From: Marichromatium bheemlicum
GTDB lineage: Bacteria > Pseudomonadota > Gammaproteobacteria > Chromatiales > Chromatiaceae
Reading direction: 5' to 3'
DNA: 64,000 nucleotides
NCBI RefSeq assembly: GCF_012276755.1
Contig: NZ_JAAXKX010000001.1
Location: 248,001 to 312,000 of the forward strand
The notes beneath the pieces are model-generated. The model ran no database searches. It was not told the DNA's origin and saw nothing but the letters and a program-made list of their open reading frames with translations. The first letter of the stretch is position 1; every line of letters starts with the position of its first letter. This document shows positions 43,455 through 52,403 of the stretch, piece by piece. The translations under genes were made by a program, and so were the position numbers.

Positions 43455-44837
43455 TCAGCCGTAGATCATCCCCGGCAACCAGGTCGCCAACGCCGGCCAC
43501 AGCGCCAGCATCGCCAGCATCACCAGCTGGATCAGGATGTAGGGCAGCACCCCGCGATAGATCTGCGCCGTACCCACACCAGCCGGTGCCACGCCGCGCA
43601 GATAGAACAGCGAGAAGCCGAACGGCGGGGTGAGGAAGGAGGTCTGCAGGTTGAGCGCGATCATCACCCCCAGCCACACCGGATCGAGCCCCATCGCCAG
43701 CAGCACCGGACCGACGATCGGCACCACCACGAAGGTGATCTCGATGAAGTCGAGGATGAATCCGAGCAGGAACATCACCAGCATCACCACCACCACGGCC
43801 CCGACCACACCACCGGGTAGCCCGGTGAGGAACTCGGTGACCAGGTCATCGCCGTGGAAACCGCGGAACACCAGCGAGAAGATCGCCGCGCCGACGAAGA
43901 TCAGGAACACCATGCTGGTGACCGTCGCGGTCTGACGCACCACCTCGCGCAAGATCTTCAGCGACAGTTGACGGCGCGTCGCCGCAAGCACGATGGCACC
44001 GACCGCACCCACCGAGGCCGCCTCGGTCGGGGTGGCCAGACCGCCGAGGATCGAGCCGAGCACCGCCACCACCAGCAACAGCGGTGGCAGTAGCACCGAG
44101 ACCACGCGTCGCGCCAGCTCTCCCCGGTCGGCGGGACGCTCGTCGGCGGGGATCGCCGGCACCGCCTGCGGACGGGTGATCGCCAGCCCAACCTGATAGA
44201 GCAGATAGAGCCCGACCAACAGCATCCCCGGCACCAGCGCACCGACGAACAGATCACCGACCGAGACGGTATCGGGCGACCACACCCCCATCTCCAGCTG
44301 TGCCTGCTGATAGGCCGAGGAAAGCACGTCGCCGAGCAGCACCAACACGATCGAGGGCGGGATGATCTGCCCCAGGGTGCCGGAGGCGCAGATGGTGCCG
44401 GCGGCCACCGCCGGGTCGTAGTTGCGTCGGAGCATCACCGGCAGCGACAGCAGCCCCATGGTGACCACAGTGGCCCCGACGATACCGGTGCTCGCCGCCA
44501 GCAGCATGCCGACCAGGGTCACCGAGATGCCCAGGCCGCCGCGCACCGAGCCAAACAGCATCGCCATGGTGTCGAGCAGGTGCTCGGCGATACGCGAGCG
44601 CTCGAGCATCACCCCCATGAACACGAACAGCGGCACCGCGATCAGGGTCTCGTTGGTGATCACCCCGTAGAGCCGATTGGGCAGCGCCTCGAGAAAGCTC
44701 GGGTCGAACCAGCCGAGCGCCTCGCCGGCGAGCGCGAAGGCGAGCGCGGTACCGCCGAGCGACAGCGCCACCGGGTAGCCGAGCAACAGCACCGCCACCA
44801 CCCCGATGAACAGAAACAACGGCATCAGCTCAGACAC
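43455..44837 (-). CDS. dctM: TRAP transporter large permease (DctM)
   Basis: 460 residues from the GTG at 44837 (VSELMPLFLF); ATG 44825 is the alternative. About twelve hydrophobic segments with the DctM features GRSRIAEHLLDT-type loop (MLERSRIAEHLLDTMAMLFG), TGIVGATVVTMGLL and ASGTLGQIIPPSIVLVLLGD. It forms the ion-driven channel of a TRAP transporter with DctQ, encoded just upstream with an 8-base overlap. The substrate-binding DctP gene is not adjacent. Substrate unknown. Confidence 0.92.
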   Translation of the reverse strand: MSELMPLFLFIGVVAVLLLGYPVALSLGGTALAFALAGEALGWFDPSFLEALPNRLYGVITNETLIAVPLFVFMGVMLERSRIAEHLLDTMAMLFGSVRGGLGISVTLVGMLLAASTGIVGATVVTMGLLSLPVMLRRNYDPAVAAGTICASGTLGQIIPPSIVLVLLGDVLSSAYQQAQLEMGVWSPDTVSVGDLFVGALVPGMLLVGLYLLYQVGLAITRPQAVPAIPADERPADRGELARRVVSVLLPPLLLVVAVLGSILGGLATPTEAASVGAVGAIVLAATRRQLSLKILREVVRQTATVTSMVFLIFVGAAIFSLVFRGFHGDDLVTEFLTGLPGGVVGAVVVVMLVMFLLGFILDFIEITFVVVPIVGPVLLAMGLDPVWLGVMIALNLQTSFLTPPFGFSLFYLRGVAPAGVGTAQIYRGVLPYILIQLVMLAMLALWPALATWLPGMIYG

Positions 44838-45402
44838 GGGCGGCCTCCCCCTCGATGGCGGGCAGTGCCGAGTCGACACCGGCGAGATAGAGCGCGTTGC
44901 GCAGCGCATAGCACAGCCCCTGGGCCAACAGCAGCGCCGGCATCACCAGGATCAGCGTTTTGAGCAGATAGACCCCGGGCAGCCCGCCGGCCTCGCGCGA
45001 GGCCTCGCGCACCCGCCAGGATTCACCCACATAGTCCCAGCCGAGCCAGAGGATGAAGCCGCACACCGGCAACAGCAGCAGCAGGGTGCCGCCGAGGTCG
45101 ATCCAGGCACGGGTACGCCGAGACCAGCGCTGGTAGAGGATGTCGACTCGTACATGCCCATTGGCACCGAAGGTGTAAGCAATGGCGAGCATGAACATCA
45201 CCCCATGGAGGTAGGTGATCGACTCCTGGAGTGCGATCCAGCCAAGGTCGAAGACATAGCGCAGTATCACGACGGTGAAGGTGACCAGCACCATCGCCAA
45301 CGTCAGCCAGGCGACCAGCTCGCCGATGCGTCGGATCCCGTACTCGACCCGGTCGGCGACGGCGAGCAGATGCGCCGCGCGGGTTGCAGAGTGATTGTTC
45401 AT
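44830..45402 (-). CDS. dctQ: TRAP transporter small permease (DctQ)
   Basis: 190 residues, four hydrophobic segments, with the DctQ features QESITYLHGVMFMLAIAYTF and NGHVRVDILYQRWSRRTRAW. Partner of DctM. A 177-base gap separates it from the DUF2782 gene; it holds no gene and no DctP. Confidence 0.92.
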   Translation of the reverse strand: MNNHSATRAAHLLAVADRVEYGIRRIGELVAWLTLAMVLVTFTVVILRYVFDLGWIALQESITYLHGVMFMLAIAYTFGANGHVRVDILYQRWSRRTRAWIDLGGTLLLLLPVCGFILWLGWDYVGESWRVREASREAGGLPGVYLLKTLILVMPALLLAQGLCYALRNALYLAGVDSALPAIEGEAARV

Positions 45403-45579
45403 CAGTCGATTTTTCGATTTTCGGGGACGCGAACCCGTCCTGTGCTCGCGTCCATGCGTTACAGGACGATCGAATCCCCGGATGTCGGGGCGACATCAAG
45501 GACGGGGATGAGACGGAGACGAAGCGAGGCGTCTCGTCGACAGGGATCCGGCCGCCTCCAGCGACCGGGGCTCAGCCGC

Positions 45580-45927
45580 TCAGTTCCAGCGGAACAGTAC
45601 CCACTGGGGGACGGCGAGATTGTCCGGCGAGTTGTCCCGCGCGTCCATCACCCCGTCACCATCGGTGTCGAACAGATAATAGGGCGGTCCCACCTGGGGC
45701 TGGACCTTGACCATGTACAGGGCGCCGCGCACCCGGTACTCGTAGACCACGGCATCACCGTCCTCGCGGATGGTGATGTCGGGCTCGACGGCCTCGCCGG
45801 TGACCGGCGAAGGGACGACGGTCGGGGCCTCCAGGAAACCACCACCTGCCCTATCCGCTGCCGCCTCCTGGGCATGAAGCGTCCCGGCCATCACGGCCAG
45901 GACGATGATCGCGAGCAACCTGTTCAC
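45580..45927 (-). CDS. DUF2782 exported protein
   Basis: 115 residues with a signal peptide ending LHA-QEAA. The DUF2782 core is DITIREDGDAVVYEYRVRGALYMVKVQPQVG split across the chain, followed by PPYYLFDTDGDGVMDARDN (a calcium-loop-like DTDGDG) and a terminal QWVLFRWN. DUF2782 genes are often found near polA in gammaproteobacteria, as here (3 kb away). Function unknown. A GAACCGCCAAGACACCC repeat fragment lies upstream at about 46014. Confidence 0.85.
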   Translation of the reverse strand: MNRLLAIIVLAVMAGTLHAQEAAADRAGGGFLEAPTVVPSPVTGEAVEPDITIREDGDAVVYEYRVRGALYMVKVQPQVGPPYYLFDTDGDGVMDARDNSPDNLAVPQWVLFRWN

Positions 45928-46125
45928 GGCGTCACCCTTCTCCTCGGCGTATACGAAGCCCCAATGGTATTACGAAACGCCCGCCGCGTGCGCGCTCAGC
46001 GGTACAGGAGAGCGAACCGCCAAGACACCCTCGGGTGGAACGTCCCCAGCCATCCCCGGGCCCCCCACCCGGCGCCGCAACAGCGCCCCGCCCCACTGAC
46101 AGCAGGTCGCTGACGGCCGTCAGCC

Positions 46126-48129
46126 CTACGACCCCAGCATGTTCTTGAGCATGTCGAGATGACTACGACCGCGGGCCTTGCTGCGTTCGGGGTCGGCCTT
46201 GGGGCCGCCCTCCCAGATCAGCTCGTCCTCGGGCAACTCGGCGAGGAAGCGACTCGGTTCGCTGCGCACCCACTCGCCGTAGCGCCGACGCCGGCGCGCC
46301 AGGGTGAAGGTGAGGCCGCGCTGGGCGCGGGTGATACCGACATAGGCCAGGCGGCGCTCCTCCTCGATGGTGTCTTCCTCGATGCTGGTGCGATGGGGGA
46401 GCAGCTCCTCCTCCATGCCGACCAGGAAGACATGAGGGAACTCCAGCCCCTTGGCCGCGTGCAGGGTCATTAGCGAGACCCGGTCACCGCCCTCCTCCTC
46501 GTCCTGGCGTTCGAGCACGTCGAGCAGGGTGAGGTGGGCGACCAGGTCGCCCAGCCCGCGACCGCGCTCGGTGTCGCGGTGCAGGGTAGCGAGCCATTTC
46601 AGCAGGTCCTCGACGTTCTCGTAGCGACGCTCGGCGACCTGCTGGCTGGAGGCGTTCTCGCGCAACCAGGTGGGATAGTCGATACGCTCGACCAGGGTGC
46701 GCAGGGCCGTCGGCGGGTCGCCGGCGGCGGCACGCGCCTGCTCGCGGATCAGCGCGGTGAAGGCGCCGAGCCGGTCGCGCTGGCGCGGGTTGAGGTGTTC
46801 GGCCAGGGCCGGGTCGGCGCAGGCGGCGAACAGGCTGCTGCCCTCGGCGCGGGCGTGGGCGGCGAGACGCTCCAGGGTGCTCGGGCCAATCTCGCGGCGC
46901 GGGGTATTGACCACGCGCAGCAGCGCGGCGTCGTCCTCGGGGTTGGCGAGCAGGCGCAGATAGGCCATCACGTCCTTGACCTCGGTGCGGGCGAAGAAGG
47001 AGGTGCCGCCGCTGAGGAAATAGGGGATGTCGTGGACCCGGAGCGCCTGCTCGAACAACCGCGCCTGGTGGTTGCCGCGATAGAGGATGGCGATATCGCC
47101 GAAGGCGACGCGCTCGGCGTGGTGGAGATGGAGGATCTCGGCGGTGACCCGCTCGGCCTCGTCGCGCTCGTCGCGACAGCGCAGCACACGCGCCGGCTCA
47201 CCGGGACCGAGTTCGCTCCACAGCCGCTTCTCGAACACGTGCGGGTTGTTGGCGATGAGAGTGTTGGCAAGCCCGAGGATACCGGCGCTGGAGCGATAGT
47301 TCTGCTCGAGCATGATGATCTCGAGCCGCGGGTAGTCCTCACGCAGCCGCGCCAGGTTCTCCGGGCGGGCACCGCGCCAGGCGTAGATCGACTGGTCGTC
47401 GTCGCCGACCACGGTGAAGGCGCCCTCGGGGCCGGCGAGCAGTCGCACCAGTTCGTACTGGGCGCCGTTGGTATCCTGGTACTCGTCGACCAGCAGGTAG
47501 CGGATGCGTGCGCGCCAGGCCTCGCGCACCGGCTGGCACTCGGTGAGCAGTCGCGCCGGGGCGAGGATCAGGTCGTCGAAGTCGACCGCATTGTAGGCGC
47601 GCAGGCTGCGCTCGTAGTCGGCATAGAGCGCGGCGAGTTCGGCCTCGAAGGCGTCCTCGGCACGACTCAGTGCCTCGGCCGGGCCGATGGTGTCGTTCTT
47701 CCACCGCGAGATGCGCTGCTGCAGCGCACCCGGGGCGATGCTGTCGGGCGCACGCGACTGGCGCAGGTGCTCCTTGAGCACCGACTCGACGTCCTGGGCG
47801 TCGAGCAGCGAGAAGCCGGGGCGCAGCCCGGCCGGTTCGGGATCGCGACGCAGGATCTCGAGTCCAAGGGTGTGGAAGGTCGAGATCGCCAGACCACGGG
47901 TGTCGGTGCCCTGGAGCTGCTGGCCGATGCGCGCGCGCATCTCGCGCGCGGCCTTATTGGTGAAGGTGACGGCGCGGATGTGGCGCGGCTTGAGGCCACC
48001 GTGGTCGATCAGGTGGGCGATCTTGCGGGTGATCACCCGGGTCTTGCCGGAGCCGGCGCCGGCGAGCACCAACAGGGGGCCGTCGGTATAGCGCACGGCC
48101 TGGCGCTGTCGGGGATTGAGTCCGCTCAT
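46126..48129 (-). CDS. rep: ATP-dependent DNA helicase Rep
   Basis: 667 residues from ATG 48129 (MSGLNPRQRQAVRYTDGPLL), the Rep length. UvrD/Rep superfamily 1 motifs: Walker A GAGSGKT, TFTNKAAREM (Ia), LLVDEYQDTN (II), VVGDDDQSIYAWRGA (III), LEQNYRSS (IV), VSLMTLHAAKGLEF (V) and YVGITRAQRGLTFT (VI). Rep moves 3'-5' and clears proteins from replication forks. Rep is preferred to UvrD from the start sequence and length. An upstream ATG at 48348 adds an unrelated leader. Confidence 0.93.
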   Translation of the reverse strand: MSGLNPRQRQAVRYTDGPLLVLAGAGSGKTRVITRKIAHLIDHGGLKPRHIRAVTFTNKAAREMRARIGQQLQGTDTRGLAISTFHTLGLEILRRDPEPAGLRPGFSLLDAQDVESVLKEHLRQSRAPDSIAPGALQQRISRWKNDTIGPAEALSRAEDAFEAELAALYADYERSLRAYNAVDFDDLILAPARLLTECQPVREAWRARIRYLLVDEYQDTNGAQYELVRLLAGPEGAFTVVGDDDQSIYAWRGARPENLARLREDYPRLEIIMLEQNYRSSAGILGLANTLIANNPHVFEKRLWSELGPGEPARVLRCRDERDEAERVTAEILHLHHAERVAFGDIAILYRGNHQARLFEQALRVHDIPYFLSGGTSFFARTEVKDVMAYLRLLANPEDDAALLRVVNTPRREIGPSTLERLAAHARAEGSSLFAACADPALAEHLNPRQRDRLGAFTALIREQARAAAGDPPTALRTLVERIDYPTWLRENASSQQVAERRYENVEDLLKWLATLHRDTERGRGLGDLVAHLTLLDVLERQDEEEGGDRVSLMTLHAAKGLEFPHVFLVGMEEELLPHRTSIEEDTIEEERRLAYVGITRAQRGLTFTLARRRRRYGEWVRSEPSRFLAELPEDELIWEGGPKADPERSKARGRSHLDMLKNMLGS

Positions 48130-48498
48130 GGGGTGGAGGCATGCAGGATTGGGCCAATCGATCATTATGCCCCACTGATGGGGCAGCGGGGCGCAGGTGA
48201 CAAGCATCGAGGGTTGGGCGATGATTGGGCGGTCATCATCGAACGAGGAGTCGAGCGAGGCGAGGCCTCGTGCCATGATCGTCCCCCTTCGCCTCAACGG
48301 CGGTCGCAGACCGCGTCGTCGGCACCGAGCCCGTGCCCGTCGCGCCACCTCCAGGGCGCAGACGGCCGATGCGCGCCCGCCCCCGGTGCCCCTCCCGCCC
48401 CGAGCGCGCGTCCCCAGCCCCTACGTGTCCAGCATCCACGCCGGGCGTGCATCGACGCACGTCCCCGGGAACCCCTCATCCTGTTCATCCGAGACCTC

Positions 48499-49857
48499 AT
48501 GGAACTGTTACTGCTGACCGCCCTGATCCTGCTCAACGGCGTCTTCGCCATGTCCGAGATCGCGTTGGTGACCGCGCGTCGCGCACGACTCGCGCGCCTC
48601 GCCGGTGACGGGGATCGCGCCGCCCAGGTCGCCATCGAGATCGGCGAGGACCCCACCCGCTTCCTCTCCACCATCCAGATCGGCATCACCTCGATCGGTA
48701 TCCTCAACGGCATCGTCGGCGAGGCGGCACTGGCCGCACCGCTCGCCGGCTGGCTGCAGACACTCGGGGTCGAGCAGGCGAGCAGTGAATTCGGCGCCAC
48801 CGTACTGGTGGTGATGGTGATCACCTATGTCTCGATCGTGATCGGCGAGCTGGTCCCCAAGCGCATCGGTCAGATCGATCCCGAGGGCATCGCGCGGCTG
48901 GTAGCGCGACCGATGAACCTGCTGGCCAGCGCCTCGCGGCCGTTCGTGTTCATGCTCTCGCGCTCGACGGCGGTGACCTTGCGTCTGCTCGGTCAGCGCG
49001 AGTTGGTCTCGCCGACGGTGACCGAGGACGAGATCCAGGCGCTGCTCGAGGAGGGCTCGCAAGCGGGCACCATCGAGAAGGTCGAGCACGAGATGGTGCG
49101 CAACGTCTTCCGGCTCGACGACCGACCGATCAGCTCGGTGATGACCCCGCGTTCGGAGCTGGTGTGGCTCGATCTGGAGCGCCCGCTCGACGACAACCTG
49201 GCGCAGGTGGCGCAGGCCGGGCACTCGCGCTTCCCAGTCTGTCGCGGCGGCTTCGGTGACGTACTCGGGGTGATCGGCGCCAAGCAGTTGTTCAACCAGC
49301 AGCTCGAGGGCGGCGCGATCGACCTCACCCGCGACCTGCAGGAACCGCTCTACGTCCCCGAGTCGCTCAATGCCATGGAGCTGCTCGGCCAGTTCCGCGA
49401 CTGCGGCACCCATCTCGCCTTCGTGGTCGACGAATACGGCGAGGTACAGGGCATGGTGACCCTGCACGACCTGCTCGAGTCGGTCGCCGGGGAGTTCCAT
49501 GCCCTCGGTGACGAGGACGATGCCTGGGCGGTGGAGCGCGAGGACGGCTCCTGGCTGCTCGATGGCCTGATCCCGGTGGTCGAACTCAAGGACCGACTGG
49601 GGTTGCGCACCGTGCCCGAGGAGGAGCGCGGGCGCTATCACACCCTCTCGGGGATGATGATGTGGCTGCTCGGGCGCCTGCCGGTGACTGGCGACGTCGC
49701 CCACTGGGAGGACTGGCGCCTGGAGGTCGTCGACCTCGACGGCAAGCGCATCGACAAGGTGCTGGCCAGCGTCTGCCCGGCCACGCCGGAGACCGTCGCC
49801 GATGAGGCCGCCCCGGCCAACGGGCACACGGACGGCGATGCCCCCAAGGCGGACTGA
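48499..49857 (+). CDS. CNNM/CBS-pair hemolysin-family membrane protein (CorC-like)
   Basis: 452 residues. N-terminal CNNM domain with about four hydrophobic segments (MELLLLTALILLNGVFAMSE... ELVPKRIGQIDPE), a CBS pair (SVMTPRSELVWLD; ECGTHLAFVVDEYGE-like region DCGTHLAFVVDEYGEVQGMV) and a C-terminal CorC/HlyC domain (YHTLSGMMMWLLGRLPVTGD). Related proteins are implicated in Mg/Co homeostasis; the hemolysin label is historical. Divergent from rep. The stop is followed by a 280-base gap before tRNA-Arg. Confidence 0.9.
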   Translation: MELLLLTALILLNGVFAMSEIALVTARRARLARLAGDGDRAAQVAIEIGEDPTRFLSTIQIGITSIGILNGIVGEAALAAPLAGWLQTLGVEQASSEFGATVLVVMVITYVSIVIGELVPKRIGQIDPEGIARLVARPMNLLASASRPFVFMLSRSTAVTLRLLGQRELVSPTVTEDEIQALLEEGSQAGTIEKVEHEMVRNVFRLDDRPISSVMTPRSELVWLDLERPLDDNLAQVAQAGHSRFPVCRGGFGDVLGVIGAKQLFNQQLEGGAIDLTRDLQEPLYVPESLNAMELLGQFRDCGTHLAFVVDEYGEVQGMVTLHDLLESVAGEFHALGDEDDAWAVEREDGSWLLDGLIPVVELKDRLGLRTVPEEERGRYHTLSGMMMWLLGRLPVTGDVAHWEDWRLEVVDLDGKRIDKVLASVCPATPETVADEAAPANGHTDGDAPKAD

Positions 49858-50069
49858 GTCCGTCGGGTGGCGCACCACCTCGCCCGGCGAGCAGCAGCTG
49901 AGAGGGGCGGTTTGGATCACCCGGGGCACCCCCTGCAGCAAGGTCTTCGGCACCTCGGGGCAGCCGACCGATGCGTGATCATCGGGCATCGGGGGCCGGC
50001 GAGGTCGCCGCAAGCGGGTTGCGTCCCTGACACCTCGGTGGATCGAGGCTCGGCGCCGGGCGCCGGCCT

Positions 50070-50098
50070 TTGACGAATGCGGAAGGATTCGTCATAAT
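50070..50098 (+). promoter_or_regulatory. Sigma-70 promoter of tRNA-Arg
   Basis: TTGACG (50070-50075), a 17-base spacer and CATAAT (50093-50098): five of six matches at each element with ideal spacing. Predicted start about 50105, 33 bases before the tRNA. The rest of the 49858-50137 gap shows no gene. Confidence 0.75.
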
Positions 50099-50137
50099 CG
50101 AGCACTCGATCGTCATCCGTGGCGATCGGATCTCCAC

Positions 50138-50214
50138 GCGCTCGTAGCTCAGTTGGATAGAGTACAGCCCTCCGAAGGCTGGGGTCGCAGGTTCGAATCC
50201 TGCCGGGCGCGCCA
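50138..50214 (+). tRNA. tRNA-Arg (anticodon CCG)
   Basis: 77 bases including an encoded CCA end. Acceptor stem GCGCTCG / CGGGCGC, D-stem GCTC/GAGT, anticodon stem CAGCC/GGCTG with loop CTCCGAA (anticodon CCG, reads CGG), variable loop GGGTC, T-arm GCAGG TTCGAAT CCTGC. A complete, canonical cloverleaf. Confidence 0.97.
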
Positions 50215-50228
50215 ACTCCCCTTCTCGC

Positions 50229-52403
50229 TCACCCCCGTTCCTCGTCCCTTGCACGCGTGATGGCGCGCAGCGCTTGGCAGAAATCCGGGATCGCCTCGGG
50301 CACGATCGGGCGGCTGAACAAGAATCCCTGCACCTCGTCGCAACGATGCACCCGCAGCAACTCGAGCTGCGAGTCGCGCTCCACTCCCTCGGCGGTCACC
50401 TCCAGGCCCATGGTCTCGGCCATGGCGATCACCGCCTGGGCGATGGCGGCATTGTCGCGGTCACGCTCGATGTCGACCAGGAAGGACTTGTCGATCTTGA
50501 GCCGATCGATCGGGAAGCGACGCAGATAACTCAGACTCGAATAGCCTGTGCCGAAGTCGTCGATGGCCAGGTGTACCCCAATGGTCTTGAGCGCGCGTAG
50601 CGTCGTCACCGCCTCGCGGGCCTGGTTCATCAGCACCGTCTCGGTCAACTCCAGCTCCAGTGAGCCCGGGTCGAGCGCATTCTCGCGCAGTACCTGGGCG
50701 ACGCGTTCGGGGAAACCGGGACGGGCGAACTGATTGGCCGAGACGTTGACCGCCACGCGCGGGATGAACACCCCCGCCGCGCGCCAGCGCGCCAGCTGCA
50801 GGCAGGCCTCGCGCAGCACCCAGTCACCGATCTGCAGGATCAAGCCACTCTCCTCGGCGACCGGGACGAAGACCTGAGGCGAGACCGTACCGAGTTCGGG
50901 GTGGTGCCAGCGCAGCAGCGCCTCGACCCCGCTGAGCTCACCGCTGCCGAGATCGACCTGGGGTTGATAGTGCAGGCTGAACTGGTCGTTGGCGAGCGCC
51001 TGGCGCAACGCCGTTTCGATGCGCATCCGCTGACGCATGGTCTCGGTCATGCGCGCATCGAACAGCCGATAGGTATTCTTACCGGCGCGTTTGGCCTGAT
51101 ACATCGCCAGATCACCGTTGCGCAACAGATCGGCGGCGTTCTGGGCATCCTGTGGAAACAGGGTGATGCCGATACTCGGGGTGACCACGACGGTGGTGCC
51201 ATCGAGGTCGAGCGACTCGCTCAAGTCGTGGTGGAGCTGGCGCACCACCCGGATCGCGCCACGCACCCCGCCGACATCGGGCAGCAGCAAGGCGAACTCA
51301 TCCCCCCCGAGCCGGGCCAGACATTGATGGCCATCGGGATCGACCTCGCAGCGTGTCGGCCAGGCGGCGGCCAGGCTCGCAGCGAGCCGCGTGGCGATGG
51401 TCTGCAGCAAGCGATCGCCGATATGGTGTCCCAAGGTGTCGTTGATCTGCTTGAAGTTGTCGAGATCGAGGAACACCAGCGCACAAGCGTGACGACGCAT
51501 GCGCATCAGCCCCAGCACCTGCTCCAGACGCTGTTGGAACAGCACCCGATTGGGCAAACCGGTGAGGCTGTCGAAGAAGGCGAGCCGATGGATATGGGCC
51601 TGGGCCTCCTGCAACGCAGTGATATCCTGGACCGCACCATAACAGCACGCACCCTCCTGCCCCTCGGGGTGCGAGGGCTCGACGAACTGACGCAGGTGAC
51701 GAACCCTGCCGTCGCGGGTGAACACCCGGTGGCGCAGCTCGGCGTCCTGATCGCCCTGTTCGAGGGTCGCGAACCAGGCCGCCACCTCACCCCGCTCATC
51801 GAACGGCACCCGCTCGATCAGGGTCTCGAGGCCACAATCCCCGGTCGGGTCGGCACAGTCCAGGATCTCGAGCGCGCGGGCCGACCACCGAATTCGCCCG
51901 ACCTCCGGCAGCCACTCCCAGTCCCCGATGCGCGCCATGCGCTGTGCGGCGGCGAGCCGCTGCTCACTGTGCAGGAGCGCCCTGGTGGCCTCACCGGCAC
52001 GAACCATATAACGGATGCGGTGCACCATGACCGAGGCAAGGACGGGTTTGACCGCGAAGTCGGTCGCGCCGACGCGGTAGGCGTGCTCGATCGAGCTACG
52101 ATCATCGAGGCCGGTCATCATCAGGATCGGCAGATACTCGGCACCGGGATGTGCCCGTAACCGCGTACAGGTCTCGAAGCCGTCGATACCGGGCATCATC
52201 ACATCGAGCAACACGATCTCGGGCAACCCCTCGGCGGCCACCCAGGCAAGCGCCTGTTGCCCACCATCGACCTCGGTGACCACCATCCCCGCCTGCTCCA
52301 GGGCCTCGGCGAGGAGATAGCGCGAGGTGACATCGTCGTCGACGAGCAGGACGCGGATCGGGGATGTCGTGGGCTGTACGTGCATCGGCAGCGAACTCCT
52401 CAT
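50229..52403 (-). CDS. Response regulator with REC-PAS-GGDEF-EAL domains
   Basis: 724 residues. REC domain: [14 protein letters not shown] and phospho-acceptor Asp about 64 in [17 protein letters not shown]-like region about 150-265. GGDEF domain ([17 protein letters not shown]; intact GGDEF near 367) with an insertion ([14 protein letters not shown]) just before it and no evident RxxD inhibitory site. EAL domain: EALLRW near 493, [22 protein letters not shown], all intact. So it could both make and degrade c-di-GMP, controlled by phosphorylation. Start overlaps the kinase stop by ATGA; MHVQ at 52385 is an alternative. Last gene of the TonB receptor-YfiR-kinase operon. Confidence 0.95.
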   Translation of the reverse strand: MRSSLPMHVQPTTSPIRVLLVDDDVTSRYLLAEALEQAGMVVTEVDGGQQALAWVAAEGLPEIVLLDVMMPGIDGFETCTRLRAHPGAEYLPILMMTGLDDRSSIEHAYRVGATDFAVKPVLASVMVHRIRYMVRAGEATRALLHSEQRLAAAQRMARIGDWEWLPEVGRIRWSARALEILDCADPTGDCGLETLIERVPFDERGEVAAWFATLEQGDQDAELRHRVFTRDGRVRHLRQFVEPSHPEGQEGACCYGAVQDITALQEAQAHIHRLAFFDSLTGLPNRVLFQQRLEQVLGLMRMRRHACALVFLDLDNFKQINDTLGHHIGDRLLQTIATRLAASLAAAWPTRCEVDPDGHQCLARLGGDEFALLLPDVGGVRGAIRVVRQLHHDLSESLDLDGTTVVVTPSIGITLFPQDAQNAADLLRNGDLAMYQAKRAGKNTYRLFDARMTETMRQRMRIETALRQALANDQFSLHYQPQVDLGSGELSGVEALLRWHHPELGTVSPQVFVPVAEESGLILQIGDWVLREACLQLARWRAAGVFIPRVAVNVSANQFARPGFPERVAQVLRENALDPGSLELELTETVLMNQAREAVTTLRALKTIGVHLAIDDFGTGYSSLSYLRRFPIDRLKIDKSFLVDIERDRDNAAIAQAVIAMAETMGLEVTAEGVERDSQLELLRVHRCDEVQGFLFSRPIVPEAIPDFCQALRAITRARDEERG

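Noticed and set aside
48130-48348. In-frame upstream extension of rep
   Set aside because: Leader has no family match and runs across the region divergent with the CNNM gene; the known start MSGLNPRQRQ is at 48129.
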